Shown here: in pieces, positions 11,111-21,200 of the stretch
How positions within the stretch are numbered: position 1 is the first letter of the stretch
Layout: every line of letters starts with the position of its first letter
Origin: Tribonema minus
Taxonomy: Eukaryota; Sar; Xanthophyceae; Tribonematales; Tribonemataceae
Length of the DNA stretch: 64,000 nt
Reading direction: 5' to 3'
NCBI GenBank assembly: GCA_017506865.1
Contig: JAFCMP010000033.1
Location: 248,001-312,000, forward strand
Position numbers and translations under genes: made by a program
Notes under the pieces: model-generated
Seen by the model: only the letters and a program-made list of their open reading frames with translations
Database searches by the model: none
What the model was told of the DNA's origin: nothing

Positions 11111-11522
11111 AAGTGAAACAGAAAGGATGGCCGTGGGAGGAGCCTGATTTAATGGGCACCGAGCGTGTAGTGAAGATGTGAACAACCTGCTGTTGATGCC
11201 GGTTGAGCACTGCTGCATGTCGCCAATCATACGGTGCCAAAAGCCTGGCATCGTGAAAGGGAGTAAAGAGCATGCGTTTCATCAGCATTACGTCCATCGT
11301 GCATTCGTACGCGGCAGAGTTGCAGCATGCATTTCACGCGCATCTGAAGGAAGGCGGATGAAGGTGCCTACCTCGTGCAGTACACTGCATGTACACTTCA
11401 AAGTACTTCAACGCATCATCACAAGTCACACCATAACACCGCCCATAATTCAGCCTCATGCACACATACATACATGCCTACAGATCGCCACCATGCCCAC
11501 CCGTATTTCCAGGGTATACGGC

Positions 11523-11778
11523 AAATGATTGTCCGAGGTTACAACAGCTCGTGGAGTGGCATTTCGCCGCGTGACGTCAGTGACTGTGGCCTAGTTTGAC
11601 AATGACGGTATATGCTTTGCATTGGACCCAGGTTCTACTTTGCAGTGGCGTTGTTGGTACATGAAACCAAGACCTTGTGTTGCCCTCACCTTTAAGTCGG
11701 CGGCTCGAGCAAGGGGGGAAAACGTGGTCGTGGCGGATTGGAAAAAGCTACACATAGTAGGACAGGACTGTCTGTAAG
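11523..11778 (+). pseudogene. fossil coding fragment, frameshifted, family unknown
   Basis: Two open stretches in adjacent frames read as one plausible protein piece if a single-base shift near 11594 is allowed. The first gives MIVRGYNSSWSGISPRDVSD; the second gives DNDGICFALDPGS, later CWYMKPRPCVALTF and VVVADWKKLHIVG, ending at a TAA near 11776. The residue mix (W, C, D, G) is protein-like. A further open piece with WPWEEPDLMGTERVVK lies at 11100-11180. I do not recognise the family; transposon debris is the likeliest origin. Confidence 0.35.
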
Positions 11779-12109
11779 TGATGGATGATATTGGCCAACA
11801 CAATGGTTCACAAGCATGTGTGTGAGGGACACTGTTAACCTCGCCATGCCAGAAACGCAGCCTCGCAAACGATTGGAGAAAGAGAGGCAGAGACAAGTAT
11901 GTTGTAGATCTGTGAATACCCCCACCCTTCCCCTCCCAGGGTCTTTCATCCGGACCATCACCACAAGCGAAGGTTCGAGCCTCTGTGCATCAAGAAACCA
12001 ATCCCCCCCCCCCACCCTGCCCTGCCCCCCAAGCTGTTCAAACAGGGGGTAGTGGGGGTGGGGGTGGGGGCGAAATAACGTAAGTGAAATACGGTACATA
12101 CATGCATAC

Positions 12110-12213
12110 CTCATCAGTCCCCAGTGTCCTCGAGCCAAACACGCAGCGCACGAGCTGCTGATGGCAACCACTGCACAGGTACTCGTCAGGGCCGGGCTTG
12201 GCTGGGGTGAGGG
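12110..12213 (-). CDS. candidate exon with a C-x2-C zinc-ligand pair (possible further exon of the PHD gene)
   Basis: The minus strand is open with PDEYLCSGCHQQLVRC, then VFGSRTLGTDE. It ends at a donor GAG|GTATGC and is preceded by pyrimidine/AG acceptors. In plant NERD-type proteins the finger after the PHD is completed by a downstream C-x2-C, which this exon could supply. Its acceptor phases (0 or 1) do not match the phase-2 end of the exon at 13386, so at least one exon in between is missing from this model. The assignment is tentative. Confidence 0.35.
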
Positions 12214-12335
12214 TCACAGCCGGCGCTCGTGCACCCTGCCTATTAGGGGCTTCCGTTCTGCTTTGAGAGGGACGGACGATGGCGGAGCGTCACTGTCAGA
12301 AGTTGAGCATCAGCGCGTTGGCGCGGTAGGGTGCC

Positions 12336-12365
12336 AGTTAAGGTTAGGGTTAGGGTAAGGTTAAC
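12336..12365 (+). repeat. short TTAGGG-type run
   Basis: GGTTAGGGTTAGGGTAAGG, followed by an inverted TTAACCCTG. Telomere-like words in a non-telomeric place, like those in the SPX-EXS introns. Confidence 0.7.
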
Positions 12366-12804
12366 CCTGCCTTTAACGCTTGCCCTAATCCTGAGCGTCA
12401 GGGTTAGATACGGCATAGACATTGGCACACCGGCCTAGCTGACGACCTTACGGCAGAACACAATGGATGCCTTGAAATGCTTCTGCGCACCAAGACAGAT
12501 TGCAAGTCACCACTGCTTCACGTCGTCGTATGATTTCGAACAATGTCATGGGTTGAGTGTGTAGTGATCGCTGGTAGACAGCTGACCTACCCAGTGGCAT
12601 TGTGGAATGCAGCCGCACATTGATACTTGGTTCACCACTGCTTTCGGACTGCTGCCGTAACAACGTCAACGCACTGTGCGTTGCTCCGGCAAGCGGTCCA
12701 AGCATAATATCAATTCATTTTGTCATAATGTGCCAATTTCAGGTTCACCATGCGGGCGACCAATGTGAGACTGCATACAATGAGCTGATGCTGGAATTGC
12801 GTGC

Positions 12805-13440
12805 AATTCCTGTCAGCAGGCTGCTCCAATGGCACGGTTCCGCGTGGTTTAAACGCGCACGCCGCCGCCTTATACATCTCTCGAAGTCTGATACGGCTGC
12901 ATACCTACGTACCCCTGAATACCTACATACCTGCTCCAGTGGGACGGCTTTGCGCGCGGCTTGACGCGCGGTCTACATCAACTTGAAGTGTGCGCCTGGT
13001 GTACATACATACCTGCTAGCGGGCTGATCCAGTGGCACGGCTCCGTGTGGCTTAAGCGCGCACTTCCGCATTCTACATCAACTTGAAGTTTGACGTGCAC
13101 GCTTCCGCATTCGACATCAACTTGAAGTTTGATACAAAGGTAGGGTTGCACAAAAACGTATTTGGCCACACAAATACGGCGTATTTGGGGCGTATTTGGC
13201 AACCAGGAATACGTCTTGAGCAAACCTCAATATCATCACATGCTGAGCGAATGGCGTATTTGTGAGGCATGTGGTGAGGCTGATGGATTCCAAGCATACA
13301 GTCCACCACAAAAGGGCACTTGAGCTCAGAAATAAACTTCAAAATACGCTTTTTTTGCAACCTGTACATAGGTATACCTACATACCTGGCTCTGGCCTGA
13401 TCCAGTGGCACTGCTTTGCGTGGCTCGGATGCGCACGCCT
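12805..13440 (-). repeat. tandem echoes of the 3' end of PHD-gene exon 4 with its splice donor
   Basis: The end of exon 4 (13386-13440; protein VPLDQARAR then GTATGT) recurs at 13014-13060 (VPLDQPASR|GTATGT), 12930-12975 (VPLEQ|GTATGT) and 12805-12862 (VPLEQPADR, donor lost). Spacing varies. Each copy keeps the frame of the exon, and the nearest copies keep a full donor. Short ACTTGAAGT words separate them. These could be used as alternative exon ends but look like decaying duplications. Confidence 0.75.
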
Positions 13441-14663
13441 CCGCGTAGTGCGCGGCGCACAGCCCCTGGGGGCAGAAGCGGCAGTGCTTTGCGGACGCCT
13501 TGCTGCACACCGAGCAGCTGCCGCGGTCATTTGGAGCGGGGCGCAGGAGCACAGGGTAGGGGGGTTTGCTCGTGCCGCATATATATACTGTATATATATA
13601 GCGCATACCTGATGATGGATTCATCAACATGTATGCGCACAGGCACTGGTGCATTCTAACATCAGCGCAAGTGTCTGCAGGTTGCCGTAACTGCCGCGGC
13701 CGATCATGGGGGGGTGCGGGGGTGCAGGGCGGAAAGGTTTGCGCACGCCAAATACATGCTTCATGTAGCGCATACATGAAATACAAGCAAAAAAAGGCGT
13801 AGGCACTGTTTGTCTGGATGTAAGTAGTAACGTGTCATGGAGCAAATGCGGCAATGCCACATTACAGTTGTTGACCAGCTGCTCCGCACACTTAGAGCAC
13901 CCTGCACGAGTACGTGTAGTACTCTTGACATCAACGCCTGCAAGTGTCTGTATGACTGTGAGAACACTGGTGATCTATTTCGACGTATTGGGGCACTTCT
14001 TTCTGTGTCAAACAAAGCAGACAGTGCTCCACAGGTACAGAATGCCACTAGACAAAGCTGCCGCACGATTGCAATACGCACTGGGCAAGGGCCGTGTTCA
14101 CGCGATGCACCTGTGTGCACTCAGGGTTCACTCAGAGTTCACGCGTACTGTACTGCGCTCAGGAACAACTGGCAGCTTGACTGCGCACGCCACCTGTCAA
14201 AGCATGGCACCTACTTGGTGGCAAATCATGCACGAGTGGACAAGCATGAACGCGCAGCGATGCCAACAGCCGTCACACACTTGAGCGTTGATTGGTCAGC
14301 CGCTGAGCACTGCTGCTGGCTGCGTCAGCGCCCCGCCTCACCTGTGCCGCATGCACAACAACTCATCCTTCGCGGCCAGATGCGCGGCCACGACCTTGGA
14401 CAGGCACGCGCGGTGGTACGCCTTGCAGCACATCTGCTGCTGCTGCTCCCCCTTCCCCTTCCCCTTGTCCCCCTTCTGCTGCCCCCCCCCACCGCCCGCC
14501 TTCTGCGCCCCCCCGCCGCCCCCCTTCTTCGGCGCCGCCCGCGGCAGCGCGCCGTCGCCGTCAGCAGCAGCGCTCAACTGCTTTTTCCCCTGCTGAGCTC
14601 CGCCCTTGTCCCCCTTTGCAAGCTTTCCGCCCCCCTTCTGCACGGCCGCCTGCGGCAGCGCTG

Positions 14664-14694
<31 letters not shown>

Positions 14695-17595
14695 ACCAGC
14701 GGCAGCAGCAGCAGGGCTCTTGTGCTCGCAGAGGATGAGGTCGCCGCCGTCCTTGCAGTGGAAGCATACGTCCTCCTCGTCCCTCTTGCGCCAGTACCTG
14801 CGGGGGGGGGGGGGGGGGGAGCGTCGCCGCATCGCATTCCACGAACGTTCCTTGAGGCGTGCTGAGCGTGCGTTCCACAAACGCTCCTTGAAAGGCGTGT
14901 TTGGGGCAGGACTGATACTTGAGGCATAGTTTGAGAAAGTAAGAGTCAATGACAAACTTGGCCGCTGCCACACACCACCCGATATGCGACAGGCGCGTGA
15001 GCAACGCCGCCACTGATAGTGGACTGGGACATCAAGTTCAACATCAACTTCAACATCAACAATAATCTCGTCTCCATGGCGCACCAGCGCGTCCAGTAGG
15101 AATGTACTGGAACACCGCCACTGCACCTGCCTAAACTTGAGGGCTTGGCTTGTTGACCTCTCCCGATAGACTCAACTTTCCAGGGGTTGCCGTGGCTTCT
15201 CAACATCTGGACGACGCCGACTGCACTCCGCGGAGCTGTGACGTGTGCGCTGTTCGACTCTGACTCCGCTTTGCGACTCTGACTCACCTCTCCGGATGGC
15301 ACAGCGCCTCCGCGAGTGGAGTGTCCATGACCCGCACTCTGTCAGCGTCCCCGCGAGTAGAGCAGCCATGACCCGACGTCAATCAACGTTTATACATGAA
15401 TTCACGGCCCAGACTCAGTGATCGTCCATGACCCAGACTCAACGACTGCGACTCCAACTCACCTCTCGGGGTGGCACAGCGCGCGCGCATACAGGCCCAT
15501 CAGCACGTCCTCCTCCAGATCCTCGTCCGCCTCCTTGCCGGGGCGCGCCGGGAACAGCGCTGGGCCGTAGTACAGCGCCGCAGCGCTGGCGCCCGCAGCG
15601 CTAGCGTCGGCGCCAGCGGCAGCACCCCCAGCCTGAGCACTGCCTCCGCCCCCCGTACCCCCCGCGCGCGCCCCAGCACCTACCCCCGCCGCGCCGCCAG
15701 CGCCCGCAGTCCGCGCTCCGCCGCCGCTGCCGCCCGCAGCGCCGCCGGCTGCGGCAGCAGCTCTCCGCGCAGCTTTGCCGCCGCCGCCGCCGCCAGCCGG
15801 AGCGCCGCCGCCGCACTGAGCGCTGCCGCCGCCCGCCGCCGATCTCTCCGCAGCTGCGGCAGCGCCGCCGTCGGCCGTTTTGCCGCCGCCGCCAGCAGCA
15901 GCGCCCGCTGCGCCGTGCTGAGCACTGCTGCCATCCCGCCTGTCCGCCGCTGCTGCTGCTGCTGCTGCTGCTGCGCCGCTGGCCGCAGTGCGCTGCGCGG
16001 ACATCGCGCGCTCCGCGGCCCAGGCACGCTCCGCCGCAGCTCTGGCGGCGCGCGCCTGCCGCTGCACTTCCTCAATGACCTCGTCCAGGGTGGGTGTGCT
16101 GAGCGCTGCTGCTGCTGCGGGCCGCGCCGCCGCGAGTTTGCGCTTCTTCGGACGGTCACCCTCCTTGCCGCTGCCGCCGCCGCCGCTGTCGCGTTTCTTG
16201 CCGTCGCCGCCGCCGCCGCCGGTGCTGTCACATTTCTTGCTGTCGCCGCCGCCGCCGATGCTGCCGGTGGTGCTGCCAGCGCCGGAGGAAGTTGAGCTTT
16301 TGCTGACGCGTTTGGCGGCAGCGGCGCTCTGGTGGTTATGCGTCTGTAGGGTAGCGCGGGGGCGGCGTGAGAACGGACGGCAGCGTTGCTCAGCGCTGCA
16401 ACTTCACATTGTACTGAAGGCCGAGGGCAAGGGCCAGTGCTGACTGGCATCAATGCAGAACAGGCATTGAAGTCCTCGAATATTCATGCGACATTTGAAA
16501 CACGCCTTGGGAGCGGATACTGACCCCCGCAAGCAAAGCAGCAAACCTATGCCTGCTATGGCGTGGGCAAGGCACTCAGGCGCAAGCAGCACGACCGCTC
16601 CGCAGATCCACTGCGCATTTTAAGTAGTATTCATGATGGCCGTAAGGTCCCAACACAGCTGGCCAGCCTCAGCCCATGACAACTTCAAGAACGAGCACAA
16701 CTTCTTCAACCTTGCGCGTACATACCTTGGATGTCAGCGGTCCACTAGAACCATCATGAGGGGCCTTGATGCTGCTATCCTTGGGTGTCTTGGTATCATC
16801 GCCCTTTGACTGGTTCTTTGAAGGCATCGGCGTGCTCTTGCTGGCGTCAGTTGCTCCCTGCGGCGGCTTGGTGCCATTTTCCCTGGGCTGCTGCTTGCCG
16901 AGCACAAGTTTCTTATCGCCTCCGGTATCACCGCAAGCATCCAGGGCCGTCGCTTTCACGACAACGTCGCCTGGCCCGCCCCGCAACGCCTTGCTGTTGA
17001 CGCTATCCGATCGCTGTTTCTTGTCAGTTTTGCCGTCGGATCCCGCCTGCGTCGTGGCCTTGTTGTCATCACTCCTCGGTCGTTCGATTCCAGCAGCTGG
17101 TTTCTTACCATCGGCATCGCCGCCTGCTGCATCCAGGGTCGTATTGCTACTGCTGCTGCCCGATTGTGGTTTTGCTGGCGCCGCAACAGGGACGTCACCA
17201 GTTGAAGTTGAAGTTGGTGCCTTGTCGTTCTGTTTCCCAGGCGGTTGTTTTCTGGTGCTGCCGTTTGATGCATCCGGATGTACGTTGGCTTCGCCACTCT
17301 TGGGCTGCGCCTTTACTGAGACCATGTGTGCCTCGCTGGTGTCGCTCGATGCATCATGTGGAACGTTGAAGGCGTCGCCCTTGGGTCGCTTCGTCCCTTG
17401 CACCGAGTTTTTTCCTCCAGTGGTGGTTGATGCATCTTGGGACACCGCAACATCATCGTCTCTCGGGCGTTTCGCTGTGATCATTGCTACTGTGTCATCG
17501 TCAGAGTCGTAGACGCTGATCGGTGTTGGCGTGCGCACCGTGTCGGCGGTGCTGGCTTTGACAGCCTGCTCATGCTGCTTCGCGACCGGCGCCAT
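13386..17595 (-). CDS. PHD / double zinc-finger nuclear protein (NERD-like), 5' four exons
   Basis: Exons 17595-16726, 16343-15463, 14797-14342 and 13517-13386 join with phases 0, 2 and 2; the next junction is also phase 2 and the 3' part is unresolved. Residues 1-290 (exon 1) are disordered, rich in D, K, S, T and Q. Exon 2 has a KR-rich patch (RPKKRKL, a possible nuclear signal), a short helix (TLDEVIEEVQRQ) and long Ala/Gly tracts. Exon 3 opens with RYWRKRDEEDVCFHCKDGGD, then LILC: the start of a PHD finger. It ends with CKAYHRACL and LLCMRH, the second half. Exon 4 continues with SCSVCSKASAKHCRFCPQGL. This order matches plant NERD/zinc-finger CCCH-44-type proteins (PHD finger, then W-C-x-x-H-C-S-x-C). 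In plants those bind histone H3 and act in small-RNA-dependent chromatin silencing; the same role here is inference. The expected SWIB/Plus3/GYF parts were not found. Confidence 0.7.
14400..14720 (-). repeat. Gly/Ala/Lys low-complexity insert inside the PHD finger
   Basis: About 95 codons of GCN, GGN, AAG and CAG triplets lie between EHKS and CCKAYH, where family members have about four residues between zinc ligands 3 and 4. The frame is open throughout. A cryptic GGTGCC...CAGCAGCAG pair could in principle excise part of it as an intron. Confidence 0.6.
14801..14819 (-). repeat. homopolymer C tract at the exon 3 acceptor of the PHD gene
   Basis: An uninterrupted run of about 18 C (minus strand) ends in GCAG directly before exon 3, so it forms the whole polypyrimidine tract. 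The length is prone to sequencing error. Confidence 0.8.
15280..15480 (-). repeat. echo of the 3' end of PHD-gene exon 2 with donor
   Basis: The true exon end reads GCCACCCCGAGAG|GTGAGT. A second copy about 165 bp into the intron reads GCCATCCGGAGAG|GTGAGT and is followed by similar intron sequence (GAGTCGCA). It is the same kind of duplication as seen in the SPX-EXS gene. Confidence 0.7.
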
Positions 17596-18277
17596 TTCTG
17601 CAATTGGCCAAACAGCAGAAGGACGAGAAGCATCATGAGCGATGGGTGAATATCTGTTGTAACGGCCACATCATGCAATGCGCAGGCCATGAACAACAAA
17701 ATCACGGTCTGGCACAAAGGCAATTTTTGTCAGCTGATGTATTCGTCATCGCTGCGTTTTTGAGCTCAAGCGAGCACAGTTAAGCAGAGTATGAAGCGAA
17801 CACAAATGACTCCAACCAACATGAGCTGCCGCCGAGAACGAGCAGCATGATCAAAGCACTGCCATTCTCGGCACATCAAAGCAGGTCCGAAGGCACGGCG
17901 CCTTGTGGTGCGTGCTGGGTAAAACATCCTGCTGAAGCCCCCTCTCACCTCGCGCTCGTGCTAGCCCCCCCAGCTGCGTTAATCGGCTCCCAGAGCACCG
18001 AATGTCCTGCTGTCTCTCTCGGAGCTCTACGTTGGAGGTCACAGGCGGCTCAACTACAACTGTAAACAGTTGAAGTGGTCACTTTTCTTTCTGCACCGAC
18101 CACCCCGCTGCTGCTGGTACAGTGCGGCAGCCCACTGCACCCCTACACAGCACACACCTCACAGAGAATGGCCGTTTGACACTGCTCAGCTGTTACGGCC
18201 GCCGCGTGGAGAGTGTGTCGTCGCTGTCGCCACTGTCAAACAGAGATCTTTGTGGACGCCAGCCAGGAGCCAGCCCT
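17596..18277. promoter_or_regulatory. divergent promoter interval between the PHD gene and the SPX-EXS gene
   Basis: The two start codons point away from each other 682 bp apart, and nothing coding lies between. The interval must contain both 5' UTRs and promoters unless upstream non-coding exons exist. No clear TATA box was seen. GAGCAC/GCTC-type words are frequent, as elsewhere in the window. Confidence 0.55.
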
Positions 18278-21200
18278 ATGGTGCAGTTCGGGCTCAAGCT
18301 GCAGGACAACATAGTGGCGAAGTGGGCGGACCACTATATGGACTACAAAAAGCTGAAGACGGAGCTGACCAGGAGGTATAAAGCCTGGGAGGCGGCAGCC
18401 CTGGCGGATGCGAAACAGAACAAGCTCAGGTACGTATGGTTTGCAAGCTTTTGCATGTCTTCCTGCCGTGTCACTAGCGCGTCTGCCAGCAAATGACCTC
18501 AGGTTTTGTTGCATTGGTAGGACTTGTGCTTTACGCATGGGAGTTTCTCTGAAAGCGACCCCACTTTCATGTATGTTGCATGCAGTTTAACCTCATGCAC
18601 AGTGGGTCAGCATACTTTTACATGACGCGAGTGCATCTCTGCAGGCAAGTTTGCAAGCTTCCCGCTGCTGATGCACTTTGTTGACAGCATGCCGATGCAA
18701 GTTATCAGGTGGCCATTGTAGAAGCTGAGTGCAGGCCTCCTTCACACCTGCATGCGAAAACAGTTGTGGTGCTGACAGCGGAGGTGCACGCAATGCGTCA
18801 TGTGCCACTCTATAGGGTGTGGCATCAATTGCTTCCACAGTTGTGGTGGCAGCGCTCCCCGCACCTGCGCATCCACCGAGTTTGCCTGTCAGACACATTA
18901 CAGCATTCGCAATGAGGACTGACGCCCCCACCAGACCTTGGTACCACTTAGAGCTCACGACCTGCTTCTCAGCGACCTGCCTGTCACAACAGCACACCTG
19001 ACCCGCGATTTTCGCCTGCTGCCTCCACTGTTGCTGTTCTGACTGCCGCCCCTATCGCACGACGCAACACACCTGTCGGGACCGTGGGAGCACAGGGGAC
19101 TCAATGGAGCGCCCATGAATGAACGCACAGGGTGAGCCCACTCACGCCGAATGCGCCGTTCATCAGCGTGAATTAATGAATATTTCATCGTCATGAATTG
19201 CTGAATGCCGAGCGCTGCTGCTGTCATGGTTCCCCTGCGCGTGTGCGTCTCCCGCTCACGACGCGCGCCGGTGCGAAATGCGCTGCGCGACAGCAGTGCC
19301 TTCTTGCCACCTGCGCTGCACACGAAAAGGGGCTTCCAGAAGTCCTTCTGCATCGCTCAGCAAACTTTGCAATTATTCTGCGTGTTTGTCTGACTGCTGT
19401 CGGCACGCTGCGCCGCCACAGTGCTACACAACTAAGTTTGTGCTGAGACAGCACTTTGTGACACTGTTTTGCGGTGCAGGCTGCTGGCAGCCTCCTTGGG
19501 AGTGAAGAGCCCCGGTAAGCTGGAGGCGAAAGCGAGCCCGGGGCGCGGCCGGAGCCCCAAGAGGGGGAACAGCGGGGGGGTCGAGGAGGAGGAGAGCTTC
19601 AAGAGGTGAGGGAAGGGGTGGTGGGGGGTGCTGTGTCTGCAAAGTTTAGTTTTGTAGCAATTTGGCGGCGCAGCGTGCCAGCTGCAGTCGGACGGACGAC
19701 CCCGCGAACATCATAATACAGAAACTTGATTAAGGGTGGTGAAAGGTGGTGCTATCTTGTGTGACTGGGTTGCACAATCTGCGCAGCGCGGTTGCAGTCC
19801 CGCATGTTCAGTGCAGTTGGGCAGATAGAGAGTACAGCCTGAGCAGTAGACGGCTTCACGCAGATGCTCGTCAACACTTGAAGTTTGGTGGACACTTGAA
19901 GTTTGGTGGATCGCCTTCGGCCGTGGGTGTTGTGAGACGATGAGATTGGTTGCTGCAGAGGCCTTGACGGATACTGGTTAGAGAAGAGTTCAAGTCCCTG
20001 AACATGGCAGAAGCAAGCCAGAACATGTTTGAAAGTTTGGATAGGGGTTTGAAGGATTCCACCAAGCGCATCATTGCACGAAGCCTGGCACACCCGCTTC
20101 TTTCTGTCTTTCAGATAGCGTTCAAGGACTTCATGCATGTGGGTAGCTGAGCTATATACTTGCAGCTCCCGTCCGGCCTTGTTACTTGATTATGCGTACG
20201 GCGATGAGGGCAATGAAGGCGCACAACATGTTGAAGTCTGATGATTGCAGCCCGTCAGCAGAGGTGCCCATGTGCTCATGTCCGCTACGCACACACTTCC
20301 ATCGGCGTACATTCGTGTTTTGCAATCTCAGCGGGCACACAGTTTCACTCGATCACAATGCCTCGCTTCACCCCCCCCCCCCCACCACCACCGCTGTCTC
20401 CGCAGCCCAGTCACCGCACAGATCAATCTTGGTGTGAATTTTGATGGTTGAAGTCTGTCAGCAGAGGCACCTATATCATATTGTTGCCTTCAAACGATCA
20501 CCGAGCTTCACCAAACGCAGGCAGTTTCTAGTCACGCCCTTGACGCCTTGCTCCACCCCATGCCCCTACCGTTGCTCCTGCAGCCTGATCATCGCGGAGA
20601 TAGACAAGGTGGAGGCGTTCTACGTGCGCACGCACGACAGCCTCGGCAAGGAGCGCGACAATCGCATTTTGCCATCTCAGAGGGGATTGCTGACTTCAAC
20701 TAAGGGCGCACACTTTCACTGGATCGCACACCCAATGCCTCACTGTGCCCCCCTTACTGTGCCCCCCGTCCCCGCCGCCTCCATGCCCCTGCCACTGCTC
20801 CCGCAGCCTGATCATCGCGGAAATCGACAAAGTGGAGGCGTTCTACGTGCGCACGCGCGACAGCCTTGGCAAGGAGCTCGACATGCTGCTGGTCGGGGAA
20901 CTGTCAGGGCCGTTCCGCATGCGCCGCCCCACCCTGGGCAGCTCCGACTCGGAGCAGCTGGAGTCCATGCGCGGGTTCAGCGAGGACTACTACGACGGCA
21001 AGTGTACTGATGTTGTGCTGGGTCTGTACACTCCGTAGCAGCTGGAGTCCATGCGCGGGTTCAACAACGACTACTACGACGGCAAGTGTACTGATGCTGT
21101 ACTCGGTCTGCACTTGGTGTGTACCGCGACCCGCTTGGCAGTCCATGCGCGGGTTCGACTACTACTACAACGGCAAATGCACTGACTCTGTACTCGGGCT

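Noticed and set aside
15471..16453. 274-codon plus-strand frame and the alternative minus-strand frame
   Set aside because: Shadows of the Ala/Gly-rich PHD-gene exon 2. Only the frame with KRVSKSS..RPKKRKL..TLDEVIEEVQ joins the neighbouring exons in phase.
16766..17512. 248-codon plus-strand frame
   Set aside because: Antisense shadow of PHD-gene exon 1, hydrophobic only because the sense strand is rich in D, K and S codons.
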